From Mastigias papua (Eukaryota > Cnidaria > Scyphozoa > Rhizostomeae > Mastigiidae): 64,000 nucleotides of DNA. Position 1 is the stretch's first letter; each line of letters begins with the position of its first letter. The stretch covers positions 2,624,501 to 2,688,500 of the forward strand of contig OZ025273.1 of assembly GCA_964019165.1 (NCBI GenBank), read 5' to 3'. Position numbers and translations under genes: made by a program. This document shows positions 1 through 15,300 of the stretch, piece by piece. A model generated the notes under the pieces. The model saw only the letters and a list, made by a program, of their open reading frames with translations. It was not told the origin of the DNA and made no database searches.

Positions 1-3000
1 GCCTTACTTTTTGGCCAAAATCGCTCATTTTCATCACTTTTCAATCATGAATCAAAATCAATCAATTTCAATTTTGGTCATTTTTCGGCAAAATACCAAG
101 GTTATAGCCTTACTTTTTGGCCAAAAATCGCTCATTTCCATCACTTTTCAATCATGAATCAAAATCAATCAATTTCAATTTTGGTCATTTTTCGGCAAAA
201 TACCAAGGTTATAGCCTTACTTTTTGGCCAAAAATCGCTCATCGTCATCACTTTTCAATCATGAATCAAAATCAAGCAATTTCAATTTTGGTCATTTTTC
301 GGCAAAATACCAAGGTTATAGCCTTACTTTTTGGCCAAAAATCGCTCATTTTCATCACTTTTCAATCATGAATCAAAATCAATCAATTTCAATTTTGGTC
401 ATTTTTCGGCAAAATACCAAGGTTATAGCCTTACTTTTTGGCCAAAAATCGCTCATTTTCATCACTTTTCAATCATGAATCAAAATCAATCAATTTCAAT
501 TTTGGTCATTTTTCGGCAAAATACCAAGGTTATAGCCTTACTTTTTGGCCAAAAATCGCTCATTTTCATCACTTTTCAATCATGAATCAAAATCAATCAA
601 TTTCAAGTTTGGTCATTTTTCGGCAAAATACCAAGGTTATAGCCTTACTTTTTGGCCAAAAATCGCTCATTGTCATCACTTTTCAATCATGAATCAATAT
701 CAATCAATTTCAATTTTGGTCATTTTTCGGCAAAATACCAAGGTTATAGCCTTACTTTTTGGCCAAACATCGCTCATTTTCATCACTTTCAATCATGAAT
801 CAAATCAATCAATTTCAATTTTGGTGATTTTTCGGCAAAATACCAAGGTTATAGCCTTACTTTTTGGCCAAAAATCGCTCATTTTCATCACTTTTCAATC
901 ATGAATCAAAATCAATCAATTTCAATTTTGGTCATTTTTCGGCAAAATACCAAGGTTATAGCCTTACTTTTTGGCCAAAAATCGCTCATTTCCATCACTT
1001 TTCAATCATGAATCAAAAATCAATCAATTTCAATTTTGGTCATTTTTCGGCAAAATACCAAGGTTATAGCCTTACTTTTTGGCCAAAAATCGCTCATCGT
1101 CATCACTTTTCAATCATGAATCAAAATCAAGCAATTTCAATTTTGGTCATTTTTCGGCAAAATACCAAGGTTATAGCCTTACTTTTTGGCCAAAAATCGC
1201 TCATTTTCATCACTTTTCAATCATGAATCAAAATCAATCAATTTCAATTTTGGTCATTTTTCGGCAAAATACCAAGGTTATAGCCTTACTTTTTGGCCAA
1301 AAATCGCTCATTTTCATCACTTTTCAATCATGAATCAAAATCAATCAATTTCAATTTTGGTCATTTTTCGGCAAAATACCAAGGTTATAGCCTTACTTTT
1401 TGGCCAAAAATCGCTCATTGTCATCACTTTTCAATCATGAATCAAATCAATCAATTTCAATTTTGGTCATTTTTCGGCAAAATACCAAGGTTATAGCCTT
1501 ACTTTTTGGCCAAAAATCGCTCATGTCATCACTTTTCAATCATGAATCAAAATCAATCAATTTCAATTTTGGTCATTTATCGGCAAAATACCAAGGTTAT
1601 AGCTCTAGCCTTACTTTTTGGCCAAAAATCGCTCATTTTCATCACTTTTCAATCATGAATCAAAATCAATCAATTTCAATTTTGGTCATTTATCGGCAAA
1701 ATACCAAGGTTATAGCCTTACTTTTTGGCCACAAATCGCTCATCGTCATCACTTTTCAATCATGAATCAACATCAATCAATTTCAATTTTGGTCATTTTT
1801 CGGCAAAATACCAAGGTTATAGCCTTACTTTTTGGCCAAAAATCCCTCATTTTCATCACTTTTCAATCATGAATCAAAATCAATCAATTTCAATTTTGGT
1901 CATTTTTCGGCAAAATACCAAGGTTATAGCCTTACTTTTTGGCCAAAAATCGCTCAGTTTCATCACTTTTCAATCATGAATCAAAATCAATCAATTTCAA
2001 TTTTGGTCATTTTTCGGCAAAATACCAAGGTTATAGCCTTACTTTTTGGCCAAAAATCGCTCATTTTCATCACTTTTCAATCATGAATCAAAATCAATCA
2101 ATTTCAAGTTTGGTCATTTTTCGGCAAAATACCAAGGTTATAGCCTTACTTTTTGGCCAAAAATCGCTCATTTTCATTACTTTTCAATCATGAATCAAAA
2201 TCAATCAATTTCAATTTTGGTCATTTTTCGGCAAAATACCAAGGTTATAGCCTTACTTTTTGGCCAAAAATCGCTCAGTTTCATCACTTTTCAATCATGA
2301 ATCAAAATCAATCAATTTCAATTTTGGTCATTTTTCGGCAAAATACCAAGGTTATAGCCTTACTTTTTGGCCAAAAATCGCTCATTTTCATCACTTTTCA
2401 ATCATGAATCAAAATCAATCAATTTCAATTTTGGTCATTTTTCGGCAAAATACCAAGGTTATAGCCTTACTTTTTGGCCAAAAATCGCTCATTTTCATCA
2501 CTTTTCAATCATGAATCAAAATCAATCAATTTCAATTTTGGTCATTTTTCGGCAAAATACCAAGGTTATAGCCTTACTTTTTGGCCAAACATCGCTCATT
2601 TTCATCACTTTTCAATCATGAATCAAAATCAATCAATTTCAATTTTGGTCATTTTTCGGCAAAATACCAAGGTTATAGCCTTACTCTTTGGCCAAAAATC
2701 GCTCATTTTCATCACTTTTCAATCATGAATCAAAATCAATCAATTTCAATTTTGGTCATTTTTCGGCAAAATACCAAGGTTATAGCCTTACTTTTTGGCC
2801 AAAAATCGCTCATTTTCATCACATTTCAATCATGAATCAAAATCAATCAATTTCAATTTTGGTCATGTATCGGCAAAGTACCAAGGTTATAGCCTTACTT
2901 TTTGGCCAAAAATCGCTCATTTTCATCACTTTTCAATCATGAATGAAAATCAATCAATTTCAATTTTGGTCATTTTTCGGCAAAATACCAAGGTTATAGC

Positions 3001-3122
3001 CTTACGTTTTGGCCAAAAATCGCTCATTTTCATCACTTTTCACTCATGAATCAAAATTAATCAATTTCAATTTTGGTCATTTTTCGGCAAAATACCAAGG
3101 TTATAGCCTTACTTTTTGGCCA
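1..3122. repeat. 107-bp satellite array, family A, left block
   Basis: Head-to-tail copies of a 107-bp monomer, about 29 units, AT-rich. Each unit starts near GCCTTACTTTTTGGCC and ends near ACCAAGGTTATA. The family A signature is CAATCATGAATC in mid-monomer. Units differ from one another by a few substitutions (for example TCATCGTCATC, CATTTATCGG, GGCCACAAATCG) and occasional 1-bp indels, so this block is more diverged than the first part of family B. The open frames seen here start at TTG and shift frame each unit because 107 is not a multiple of three, so I regard none as a gene. The array continues off the left edge of the window. Confidence 0.98.
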
Positions 3123-3322
3123 NNNNNNNNNNNNNNNNNNNNNNNNNNNNNNNNNNNNNNNNNNNNNNNNNNNNNNNNNNNNNNNNNNNNNNNNNNNNNN
3201 NNNNNNNNNNNNNNNNNNNNNNNNNNNNNNNNNNNNNNNNNNNNNNNNNNNNNNNNNNNNNNNNNNNNNNNNNNNNNNNNNNNNNNNNNNNNNNNNNNNN
3301 NNNNNNNNNNNNNNNNNNNNNN
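3123..3322. other. Assembly gap, 200 Ns
   Basis: Exactly 200 undetermined bases inside the satellite. A round 200 suggests a scaffolding placeholder and not a measured length. The monomer family changes from A (left) to B (right) across it, so the true distance, and even whether these contigs are adjacent, is unknown. Confidence 0.99.
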
Positions 3323-6300
3323 GCCTTACTTTTTGGCCAAAAATCGCTCATTTTCATCACTTTTCAATCTGCAATCAAAATCAATCAATTTCAATTTTGG
3401 TCATTTTTCGGCAAAATACCAAGGTTATAGCCTTACTTTTTGGCCAAAAATCGCTCATTTTCATCACTTTTCAATCTGCAATCAAAATCAATCAATTTCA
3501 ATTTTGGTCATTTTTCGGCAAAATACCAAGGTTATAGCCTTACTTTTTGGCCAAAAATCGCTCATTTTCATCACTTTTCAATCTGCAATCAAAATCAATC
3601 AATTTCAATTTTGGTCATTTTTCGGCAAAATACCAAGGTTATAGCCTTACTTTTTGGCCAAAAATCGCTCATTTTCATCACTTTTCAATCTGCAATCAAA
3701 ATCAATCAATTTCAATTTTGGTCATTTTTCGGCAAAATACCAAGGTTATAGCCTTACTTTTTGGCCAAAAATCGCTCATTTTCATCACTTTTCAATCTGC
3801 AATCAAAATCAATCAATTTCAATTTTGGTCATTTTTCGGCAAAATACCAAGGTTATAGCCTTACTTTTTGGCCAAAAATCGCTCATTTTCATCACTTTTC
3901 AATCTGCAATCAAAATCAATCAATTTCAATTTTGGTCATTTTTCGGCAAAATACCAAGGTTATAGCCTTACTTTTTGGCCAAAAATCGCTCATTTTCATC
4001 ACTTTTCAATCTGCAATCAAAATCAATCAATTTCAATTTTGGTCATTTTTCGGCAAAATACCAAGGTTATAGCCTTACTTTTTGGCCAAAAATCGCTCAT
4101 TTTCATCACTTTTCAATCTGCAATCAAAATCAATCAATTTCAATTTTGGTCATTTTTCGGCAAAATACCAAGGTTATAGCCTTACTTTTTGGCCAAAAAT
4201 CGCTCATTTTCATCACTTTTCAATCTGCAATCAAAATCAATCAATTTCAATTTTGGTCATTTTTCGGCAAAATACCAAGGTTATAGCCTTACTTTTTGGC
4301 CAAAAATCGCTCATTTTCATCACTTTTCAATCTGCAATCAAAATCAATCAATTTCAATTTTGGTCATTTTTCGGCAAAATACCAAGGTTATAGCCTTACT
4401 TTTTGGCCAAAAATCGCTCATTTTCATCACTTTTCAATCTGCAATCAAAATCAATCAATTTCAATTTTGGTCATTTTTCGGCAAAATACCAAGGTTATAG
4501 CCTTACTTTTTGGCCAAAAATCGCTCATTTTCATCACTTTTCAATCTGCAATCAAAATCAATCAATTTCAATTTTGGTCATTTTTCGGCAAAATACCAAG
4601 GTTATAGCCTTACTTTTTGGCCAAAAATCGCTCATTTTCATCACTTTTCAATCTGCAATCAAAATCAATCAATTTCAATTTTGGTCATTTTTCGGCAAAA
4701 TACCAAGGTTATAGCCTTACTTTTTGGCCAAAAATCGCTCATTTTCATCACTTTTCAATCTGCAATCAAAATCAATCAATTTCAATTTTGGTCATTTTTC
4801 GGCAAAATACCAAGGTTATAGCCTTACTTTTTGGCCAAAAATCGCTCATTTTCATCACTTTTCAATCTGCAATCAAAATCAATCAATTTCAATTTTGGTC
4901 ATTTTTCGGCAAAATACCAAGGTTATAGCCTTACTTTTTGGCCAAAAATCGCTCATTTTCATCACTTTTCAATCTGCAATCAAAATCAATCAATTTCAAT
5001 TTTGGTCATTTTTCGGCAAAATACCAAGGTTATAGCCTTACTTTTTGGCCAAAAATCGCTCATTTTCATCACTTTTCAATCTGCAATCAAAATCAATCAA
5101 TTTCAATTTTGGTCATTTTTCGGCAAAATACCAAGGTTATAGCCTTACTTTTTGGCCAAAAATCGCTCATTTTCATCACTTTTCAATCTGCAATCAAAAT
5201 CAATCAATTTCAATTTTGGTCATTTTTCGGCAAAATACCAAGGTTATAGCCTTACTTTTTGGCCAAAAATCGCTCATTTTCATCACTTTTCAATCTGCAA
5301 TCAAAATCAATCAATTTCAATTTTGGTCATTTTTCGGCAAAATACCAAGGTTATAGCCTTACTTTTTGGCCAAAAATCGCTCATTTTCATCACTTTTCAA
5401 TCTGCAATCAAAATCAATCAATTTCAATTTTGGTCATTTTCGGCAAAATACCAAGGTTATAGCCTTACTTTTTGGCCAAAAATCGCTCATTTTCATCACT
5501 TTTCAATCTGCAATCAAAATCAATCAATTTCAATTTTGGTCATTTTTCGGCAAAATACCAAGGTTATAGCCTTACTTTTTGGCCAAAAATCGCTCATTTT
5601 CATCACTTTTCAATCTGCAATCAAAATCAATCAATTTCAATTTTGGTCATTTTTCGGCAAAATACCAAGGTTATAGCCTTACTTTTTGGCCAAAAATCGC
5701 TCATTTTCATCACTTTTCAATCTGCAATCAAAATCAATCAATTTCAATTTTGGTCATTTTTCGGCAAAATACCAAGGTTATAGCCTTACTTTTTGGCCAC
5801 AAATCGCTCATTTTCATCACTTTTCAATCTGCAATCAAAATCAATCAATTTCAATTTTGGTCATTTTTCGGCAAAATACCAAGGTTATAGCCTTACTTTT
5901 TGGCCAAAAATCGCTCATTTTCATCACTTTTCAATCTGCAATCAAAATCAATCAATTTCAATTTTGGTCATTTTTCGGCAAAATACCAAGGTTATAGCCT
6001 TACTTTTTGGCCAAAAATCGCTCATTTTCATCACTTTTCAATCTGCAATCAAAATCAATCAATTTCAATTTTGGTCATTTTTCGGCAAAATACCAAGGTT
6101 ATAGCCTTACTTTTTGGCCACAAATCGCTCATTTTCATCACTTTTCAATCTGCAATCAAAATCAATCAATTTCAATTTTGGTCATTTTTCGGCAAAATAC
6201 CAAGGTTATAGCCTTACTTTTTGGCCAAAAATCGCTCATTTTCATCACTTTTCAATCTGCAATCAAAATCAATCAATTTCAATTTTGGTCATTTTTCGGC

Positions 6301-9300
6301 AAAATACCAAGGTTATAGCCTTACTTTTTGGCCAAAAATCGCTCATTTTCATCACTTTTCAATCTGCAATCAAAATCAATCAATTTCAATTTTGGTCATT
6401 TTTCGGCAAAATACCAAGGTTATAGCCTTACTTTTTGGCCAAAAATCGCTCATTTTCATCACTTTTCAATCTGCAATCAAAATCAATCAATTTCAATTTT
6501 GGTCATTTTTCGGCAAAATACCAAGGTTATAGCCTTACTTTTTGGCCACAAATCGCTCATTTTCATCACTTTTCAATCTGCAATCAAAATCAATCAATTT
6601 CAATTTTGGTCATTTTTCGGCAAAATACCAAGGTTATAGCCTTACTTTTTGGCCAAAAATCGCTCATTTTCATCACTTTTCAATCTGCAATCAAAATCAA
6701 TCAATTTCAATTTTGGTCATTTTTCGGCAAAATACCAAGGTTATAGCCTTACTTTTTGGCCAAAAATCGCTCATTTTCATCACTTTTCAATCTGCAATCA
6801 AAATCAATCAATTTCAATTTTGGTCATTTTTCGGCAAAATACCAAGGTTATAGCCTTACTTTTTGGCCAAAAATCGCTCATTTTCATCACTTTTCAATCT
6901 GCAATCAAAATCAATCAATTTCAATTTTGGTCAGTTTTCGGCAAAATACCAAGGTTATAGCCTTACTTTTTGGCCAAAAATCGCTCATTTTCATCACTTT
7001 TCAATCTGCAATCAAAATCAATCAATTTCAATTTTGGTCATTTTTCGGCAAAATACCAAGGTTATAGCCTTACTTTTTGGCCAAAAATCGCTCATTTTCA
7101 TCACTTTTCAATCTGCAATCAAAATCAATCAATTTCAATTTTGGTCATTTTTCGGCAAAATACCAAGGTTATAGCCTTACTTTTTGGCCAAAAATCGCTC
7201 ATTTTCATCACTTTTCAATCTGCAATCAAAATCAATCAATTTCAATTTTGGTCATTTTTCGGCAAAATACCAAGGTTATAGCCTTACTTTTTGGCCAAAA
7301 ATCGCTCATTTGCATCACTTTTCAATCTGCAATCAAAATCAATCAATTTCAATTTTGGTCATTTTTCGGCAAAATACCAAGGTTATAGCCTTACTTTTTG
7401 GCCACAAATCGCTCATTTTCATCACTTTTCAATCTGCAATCAAAATCAATCAATTTCAATTTTGGTCATTTTTCGGCAAAATACCAAGGTTATAGCCTTA
7501 CTTTTTGGCCAAAAATCGCTCATTTTCATCACTTTTCAATCTGCAATCAAAATCAATCAATTTCAATTTTGGTCATTTTTCGGCAAAATACCAAGGTTAT
7601 AGCCTTACTTTTTGGCCAAACATCGCTCATTTTCATCACTTTTCAATCTGCAATCAAAATCAATCAATTTCAATTTTGGTCATTTTTCGGCAAAATACCA
7701 AGGTTATAGCCTTACTTTTTGGCCAAAAATCGCTCATTTTCATCACTTTTCAATCTGCAATCAAAATCAATCAATTTCAATTTTGGTCATTTTTCGGCAA
7801 AATACCAAGGTTATAGCCTTACTTTTTGGCCAAAAATCGCTCATTTTCATCACTTTTCAATCTGCAATCAAAATCAATCAATTTCAATTTTGGTCATTTT
7901 TCGGCAAAATACCAAGGTTATAGCCTTACTTTTTGGCCAAAAATCGCTCATTTTCATCACTTTTCAATCTGCAATCAAAATCAATCAATTTCAATTTTGG
8001 TCATTTTTCGGCAAAATACCAAGGTTATAGCCTTACTTTTTGGCCACAAATCGCTCAATTTCATCACTTTTCAATCTGCAATCAAAATCAATCAATTTCA
8101 ATTTTGGTCATTTTTCGGCAAAATACCAAGGTTATAGCCTTACTTTTTGGCCAAAAATCGCTCATTTTCATCACTTTTCAATCTGCAATCAAAATCAATC
8201 AATTTCAATTTTGGTCATTTTTCGGCAAAATACCAAGGTTATAGCCTTACTTTTTGGCCAAAAATCGCTCATTTTCATCACTTTTCAATCTGCAATCAAA
8301 ATCAATCAATTTCAATTTTGGTCATTTTTCGGCAAAATACCAAGGTTATAGCCTTACTTTTTGGCCACAAATCGCTCATTTTCATCACTTTTCAATCTGC
8401 AATCAAAATCAATCAATTTCAATTTTGGTCATTTTTCGGCAAAATACCAAGGTTATAGCCTTACTTTTTGGCCAAAAATCGCTCATTTTCATCACTTTTC
8501 AATCTGCAATCAAAATCAATCAATTTCAATTTTGGTCATTTTTCGGCAAAATACCAAGGTTATAGCCTTACTTTTTGGCCAAAAATCGCTCATTTTCATC
8601 ACTTTTCAATCTGCAATCAAAATCAATCAATTTCAATTTTGGTCATTTTTCGGCAAAATACCAAGGTTATAGCCTTACTTTTTGGCCAAAAATCGCTCAT
8701 TTTCATCACTTTTCAATCTGCAATCAAAATCAATCAATTTCAATTTTGGTCAGTTTTCGGCAAAATACCAAGGTTATAGCCTTACTTTTTGGCCAAAAAT
8801 CGCTCATTTTCATCACTTTTCAATCTGCAATCAAAATCAATCAATTTCAATTTTGGTCATTTTTCGGCAAAATACCAAGGTTATAGCCTTACTTTTTGGC
8901 CAAAAATCGCTCATTTTCATCACTTTTCAATCTGCAATCAAAATCAATCAATTTCAATTTTGGTCATTTTTCGGCAAAATACCAAGGTTATAGCCTTACT
9001 TTTTGGCCAAAAATCGCTCATTTTCATCACTTTTCAATCTGCAATCAAAATCAATCAATTTCAATTTTGGTCATTTTTCGGCAAAATACCAAGGTTATAG
9101 CCTTACTTTTTGGCCACAAATCGCTCATTTTCATCACTTTTCAATCTGCAATCAAAATCAATCAATTTCAATTTTGGTCATTTTTCGGCAAAATACCAAG
9201 GTTATAGCCTTACTTTTTGGCCAAAAATCGCTCATTTTCATCACTTTTCAATCTGCAATCAAAATCAATCAATTTCAATTTTGGTCATTTTTCGGCAAAA

Positions 9301-12300
9301 TACCAAGGTTATAGCCTTACTTTTTGGCCAAAAATCGCTCATTTTCATCACTTTTCAATCTGCAATCAAAATCAATCAATTTCAATTTTGGTCATTTTTC
9401 GGCAAAATACCAAGGTTATAGGCCTTACTTTTTGGCCACAAATCGCTCAATTTCATCACTTTTCAATCTGCAATCAAAATCAATCAATTTCAATTTTGGT
9501 CATTTTTCGGCAAAATACCAAGGTTATAGCCTTACTTTTTGGCCAAAATCGCTCATTTTCATCACTTTTCAATCTGCAATCAAAATCAATCAATTTCAAT
9601 TTTGGTCATTTTTCGGCAAAATACCAAGGTTATAGCCTTACTTTTTGGCCAAAAATCGCTCATTTTCATCACTTTTCAATCTGCAATCAAAATCAATCAA
9701 TTTCAATTTTGGTCATTTTTCGGCAAAATACCAAGGTTATAGCCTTACTTTTTGGCCAAAAATCGCTCATTTTCATCACTTTTCAATCTGCAATCAAAAT
9801 CAATCAATTTCAATTTTGGTCAGTTTTCGGCAAAATACCAAGGTTATAGCCTTACTTTTTGGCCAAAAATCGCTCATTTTCATCACTTTTCAATCTGCAA
9901 TCAAAATCAATCAATTTCAATTTTGGTCATTTTTCGGCAAAATACCAAGGTTATAGCCTTACTTTTTGGCCAAAAATCGCTCATTTTCATCACTTTTCAA
10001 TCTGCAATCAAAATCAATCAATTTCAATTTGGTCATTTTTCGGCAAAATACCAAGGTTATAGCCTTACTTTTTGGCCAAAAATCGCTCATTTTCATCACT
10101 TTTCAATCTGCAATCAAAATCAATCAATTTCAATTTTGGTCATTTTTCGGCAAAATACCAAGGTTATAGCCTTACTTTTTGGCCACAAATCGCTCATTTT
10201 CATCACTTTTCAATCTGCAATCAAAATCAATCAATTTCAATTTTGGTCATTTTTCGGCAAAATGCCAAGGTTATAGCCTTACTTTTTGGCCAAAAATCGC
10301 TCATTTTCATCACTTTTCAATCTGCAATCAAATCAATCAATTTCAATTTTGGTCATTTTTCGGCAAAATACCAAGGTTATAGCCTTACTTTTTGGCCAAA
10401 AATCGCTCATTTTCATCACTTTTCAATCTGCAATCAAAATCAATCAATTTCAATTTTGGTCATGTTTTGGCAAAATACCAAGGTTATAGCCTTACTTTTT
10501 GCCAAAAATCTCTCATTTTCATCACTTTTCAATCTGCAATCAAAATCAATCAATTTCAATTTTGGTCATTTTTCGGCAAAATACCAAGGCTATAGCCTTA
10601 CTTTTTGGCCAAAAATCGCTCATTTTCATCACTTTTCAATCTGCAATCAAAATCAATCAATTTCAATTTTGGTCATTTTTCGGCAAAATACCAAGGTTAT
10701 AGCCTTACTTTTTGGCCAAAAATCGCTCATTTTCATCACTTTTCAATCTGCAATCAAAATCAATCAATTTCAATTTTGGTCATTTTTCGGCAAAATACCA
10801 AGGTTATAGCCTTACTTTTTGGCCAAAATCGCTCATTTTCATCACTTTTCAATCTGCAATCAAAATCAATCAATTTCAATTTTGGTCATTTTTCGGCAAA
10901 ATACCAAGGTTATAGCCTTACTTTTTGGCCAAAAATCGCTCATTTTCATCACTTTTCAATCTGCAATCAAAATCAATCAATTTCAATTTTGGTCATTTTT
11001 CGGCAAAATACCAAGGTTATAGCCTTACTTTTTGGCCAAAAATCGCTCATTTTCATCACTTTTCAATCTGCAATCAAAATCAATCAATTTCAATTTTGGT
11101 CATTTTTCGGCAAAATACCAAGGTTATAGCCTTACTTTTGGCCAAAAATCGCTCATTTTCATCACTTTTCAATCTGCAATCAAAATCAATCAATTTCAAT
11201 TTGGTCATTTTTCGGCAAAATACCAAGGTTATAGCCTTACTTTTTGGCCAAAAATCGCTCATTTTCATCACTTTTCAATCTGCAATCAAAATCAATCAAT
11301 TTCAATTTTGGTCATTTTTCGGCAAAATACCAAGGTTATAGCCTTACTTTTTGGCCAAAAATCGCTCATTTTCATCACTTTTCAATCTGCAATCAAAATC
11401 AATCAATTTCAATTTTGGTCATTTTTCGGCAAAATACCAAGGTTATAGCCTTACTTTTTGGCCACAAATCGCTCAATTTCATCACTTTTCAATCTGCAAT
11501 CAAAATCAATCAATTTCAATTTTGGTCATTTTTCGGCAAAATACCAAGGTTATAGCCTTACTTTTTGGCCAAAAATCGCTCATTTTCATCACTTTTCAAT
11601 CTGCAATCAAAATCAATCAATTTCAATTTTGGTCATTTTTCGGCAAAATACCAAGGTTATAGCCTTACTTTTTGGCCAAAAATCGCTCATTTTCATCACT
11701 TTTCAATCTGCAATCAAAATCAATCAATTTCAATTTTGGTCATTTTTCGGCAAAATACCAAGGTTATAGCCTTACTTTTTGGCCAAAAATCGCTCATTTG
11801 CATCACTTTTCAATCTGCAATCAAAATCAATCAATTTCAATTTTGGTCATTTTTCGGCAAAATACCAAGGTTATAGCCTTACTTTTTGGCCACAAATCGC
11901 TCATTTTCATCACTTTTCAATCTGCAATCAAAATCAATCAATTTCAATTTTGGTCATTTTTCGGCAAAATACCAAGGTTATAGCCTTACGTTTTGGCCAC
12001 AAATCGCTCATTTTCATCACTTTTCAATCTGCAATCAAAATCAATCAATTTCAATTTTGGTCATTTTTCGGCAAAATACCAAGGTTATAGCCTTACTTTT
12101 TGGCCAAAAATCGCTCATTTTCATCACTTTTCAATCTGCAATCAAAATCAATCAATTTCAATTTTGGTCATTTTTCGGCAAAATACCAAGGTTATAGCCT
12201 TACTTTTTGGCCAAAAATCGCTCATTTTCATCACTTTTCAATCTGCAATCAAAATCAATCAATTTCAATTTTGGTCATTTTTCGGCAAAATACCAAGGTT

Positions 12301-15300
12301 ATAGCCTTACTTTTTGGCCAAAAATCGCTCATTTTCATCACTTTTCAATCTGCAATCAAAATCAATCAATTTCAATTTTGGTCATTTTTCGGCAAAATAC
12401 CAAGGTTATAGCCTTACTTTTTGGCCAAAAATCGCTCATTTTCATCACTTTTCAATCTGCAATCAAAATCAATCAATTTCAATTTTGGTCATTTTTCGGC
12501 AAAATACCAAGGTTATAGCCTTACTTTTTGGCCAAAAATCGCTCATTTTCATCACTTTTCAATCTGCAATCAAAATCAATCAATTTCAATTTTGGTCATT
12601 TTTCGGCAAAATACCAAGGTTATAGCCTTACTTTTTGGCCACAAATCGCTCAATTTCATCACTTTTCAATCTGCAATCAAAATCAATCAATTTCAATTTT
12701 GGTCATTTTTCGGCAAAATACCAAGGTTATAGCCTTACTTTTTGGCCAAAAATCGCTCATTTTCATCACTTTTCAATCTGCAATCAAAATCAATCAATTT
12801 CAATTTTGGTCATTTTTCGGCAAAATACCAAGGTTATAGCCTTACTTTTTGGCCAAAATCGCTCATTTTCATCACTTTTCAATCTGCAATCAAAATCAAT
12901 CAATTTCAATTTTGGTCATTTTTCGGCAAAATACCAAGGTTATAGCCTTACTTTTTGGCCAAAAATCGCTCATTTTCATCACTTTTCAATCTGCAATCAA
13001 AATCAATCAATTTCAATTTTGGTCATTTTTCGGCAAAATACCAAGGTTATAGCCTTACTTTTTGGCCAAAAATCGCTCATTTTCATCACTTTTCAATCTG
13101 CAATCAAAATCAATCAATTTCAATTTTGGTCATTTTCGGCAAAATACCAAGGTTATAGCCTTACTTTTTGGCCAAAAATCGCTCATTTTCATCACTTTTC
13201 AATCTGCAATCAAAATCAATCAATTTCAATTTTGGTCATTTGTCGGCAAAATACCAAGGTTATAGCCTTACTTTTTGGCCAAAAATCGCTCATTTTCATC
13301 ACTTTTCAATCTGCAATCAAAATCAATCAATTTCAATTTTGGTCATTTTTGGCAAAATACCAAGGTGATAGCCTTACTTTTTGGCCAAAAATCGCTCATT
13401 TTCATCACTTTTCAATCTGCAATCAAAATCAATCAATTTCAATTTTGGTCATTTTTCGGCAAAATACCAAGGTTATGCCTTACTTTTTGGCCAAAAATCG
13501 CTCATTTTCATCACTTTTCAATCTGCAATCAAAATCAATCAATTTCAATTTTGGTCATTTTTGGCAAAATACCAAGGTTATAGCCTTACTTTTGGCCAAA
13601 AATCGCTCATTTGCATAACTTTTCAATCTGCAATCAAAATCAATCAATTTCAATTTTGGTCATTTTTCGGCAAAATACCAAGGTTATAGCCTTACTTTTT
13701 GGCCACAAATCGCTCATTTTCATCACTTTTCAATCTGCAATCAAAATCAATCAATTTCAATTTTGGTCATTTTTCGGCAAAATACCAAGGTTATAGCCTT
13801 ACTTTTTGGCCAAAAATCGCTCATTTTCATCACTTTTCAATCTGCAATCAAAATCAATCAATTTCAATTTTGGTCATTTTTCGGCAAAATACCAAGGTTA
13901 TAGCCTTACTTTTTGGCCAAAAATCGCTCATTTTCATCACTTTTCAATCTGCAATCAAAATCAATCAATTTCAATTTTGGTCATTTTTCGGCAAAAATAC
14001 CAAGGTTATAGCCTTACTTTTTGGCCAAAAATCGCTCATTTTCATCACTTTTCAATCTGCAATCAAAATCAATCAATTTCAATTTTGGTCATTTTTTGGC
14101 AAAATACCAAGGTTATAGCCTTACTTTTTGGCCAAAAATCGCTCATTTTCATCACTTTTCAATCTGCAATCAAAATCAATCAATTTCAATTTTGGTCATT
14201 TTTCGGCAAAATACCAAGGTTATAGCCTTACTTTTTGGCCAAAAATCGCTCATTTTCATCACTTTTCAATCTGCAATCAAAATCAATCAATTTCAATTTT
14301 GGTCATTTTTCGGCAAAATACCAAGGTTATAGCCTTACTTTTTGGCCAAAAATCGCTCATTTTCATCACTTTTCAATCTGCAATCAAAATCAATCAATTT
14401 CAATTTTGGTCATTTTTCGGCAAAATACCAAGGTTATAGCCTTACTTTTTGGCCACAAATCGCTCATTTTCATCACTTTTCAATCTGCAATCAAAATCAA
14501 TCAATTTCAATTTTGGTCATTTTTCGGCAAAATACCAAGGTTATAGCCTTACGTTTTGGCCACAAATCGCTCATTTTCATCACTTTTCAATCTGCAATCA
14601 AAATCAATCAATTTCAATTTTGGTCATTTTTCGGCAAAATACCAAGGTTATAGCCTTACTTTTTGGCCAAAAATCGCTCATTTTCATCACTTTTCAATCT
14701 GCAATCAAAATCAATCAATTTCAATTTTGGTCATTTTTCGGCAAAATACCAAGGTTATAGCCTTACTTTTTGGCCACAAATCGCTCATTTTCATCACTTT
14801 TCAATCTGCAATCAAAATCAATCAATTTCAATTTTGGTCATTTTTCGGCAAAATACCAAGGTTATAGCCTTACTTTTTGGCCAAAAATCGCTCATTTTCA
14901 TCACTTTTCAATCTGCAATCAAAATCAATCAATTTCAATTTTGGTCATTTTTCGGCAAAATACCAAGGTTATAGCCTTACTTTTTGGCCAAAAATCGCTC
15001 ATTTTCATCACTTTTCAATCTGCAATCAAAATCAATCAATTTCAATTTTGGTCATTTTTCGGCAAAATACCAAGGTTATAGCCTTACTTTTTGGCCAAAA
15101 ATCGCTCATTTTCATCACTTTTCAATCTGCAATCAAAATCAATCAATTTCAATTTTGGTCATTTTTCGGCAAAATACCAAGGTTATAGCCTTACGTTTTG
15201 GCCACAAATCGCTCAATTTCATCACTTTTCAATCTGCAATCAAAATCAATCAATTTCAATTTTGGTCATTTTTCGGCAAAATACCAAGGTTATAGCCTTA

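Noticed and set aside
3109..3360. Minus-strand frame across the Ns
   Set aside because: It consists mostly of undetermined bases in the assembly gap.
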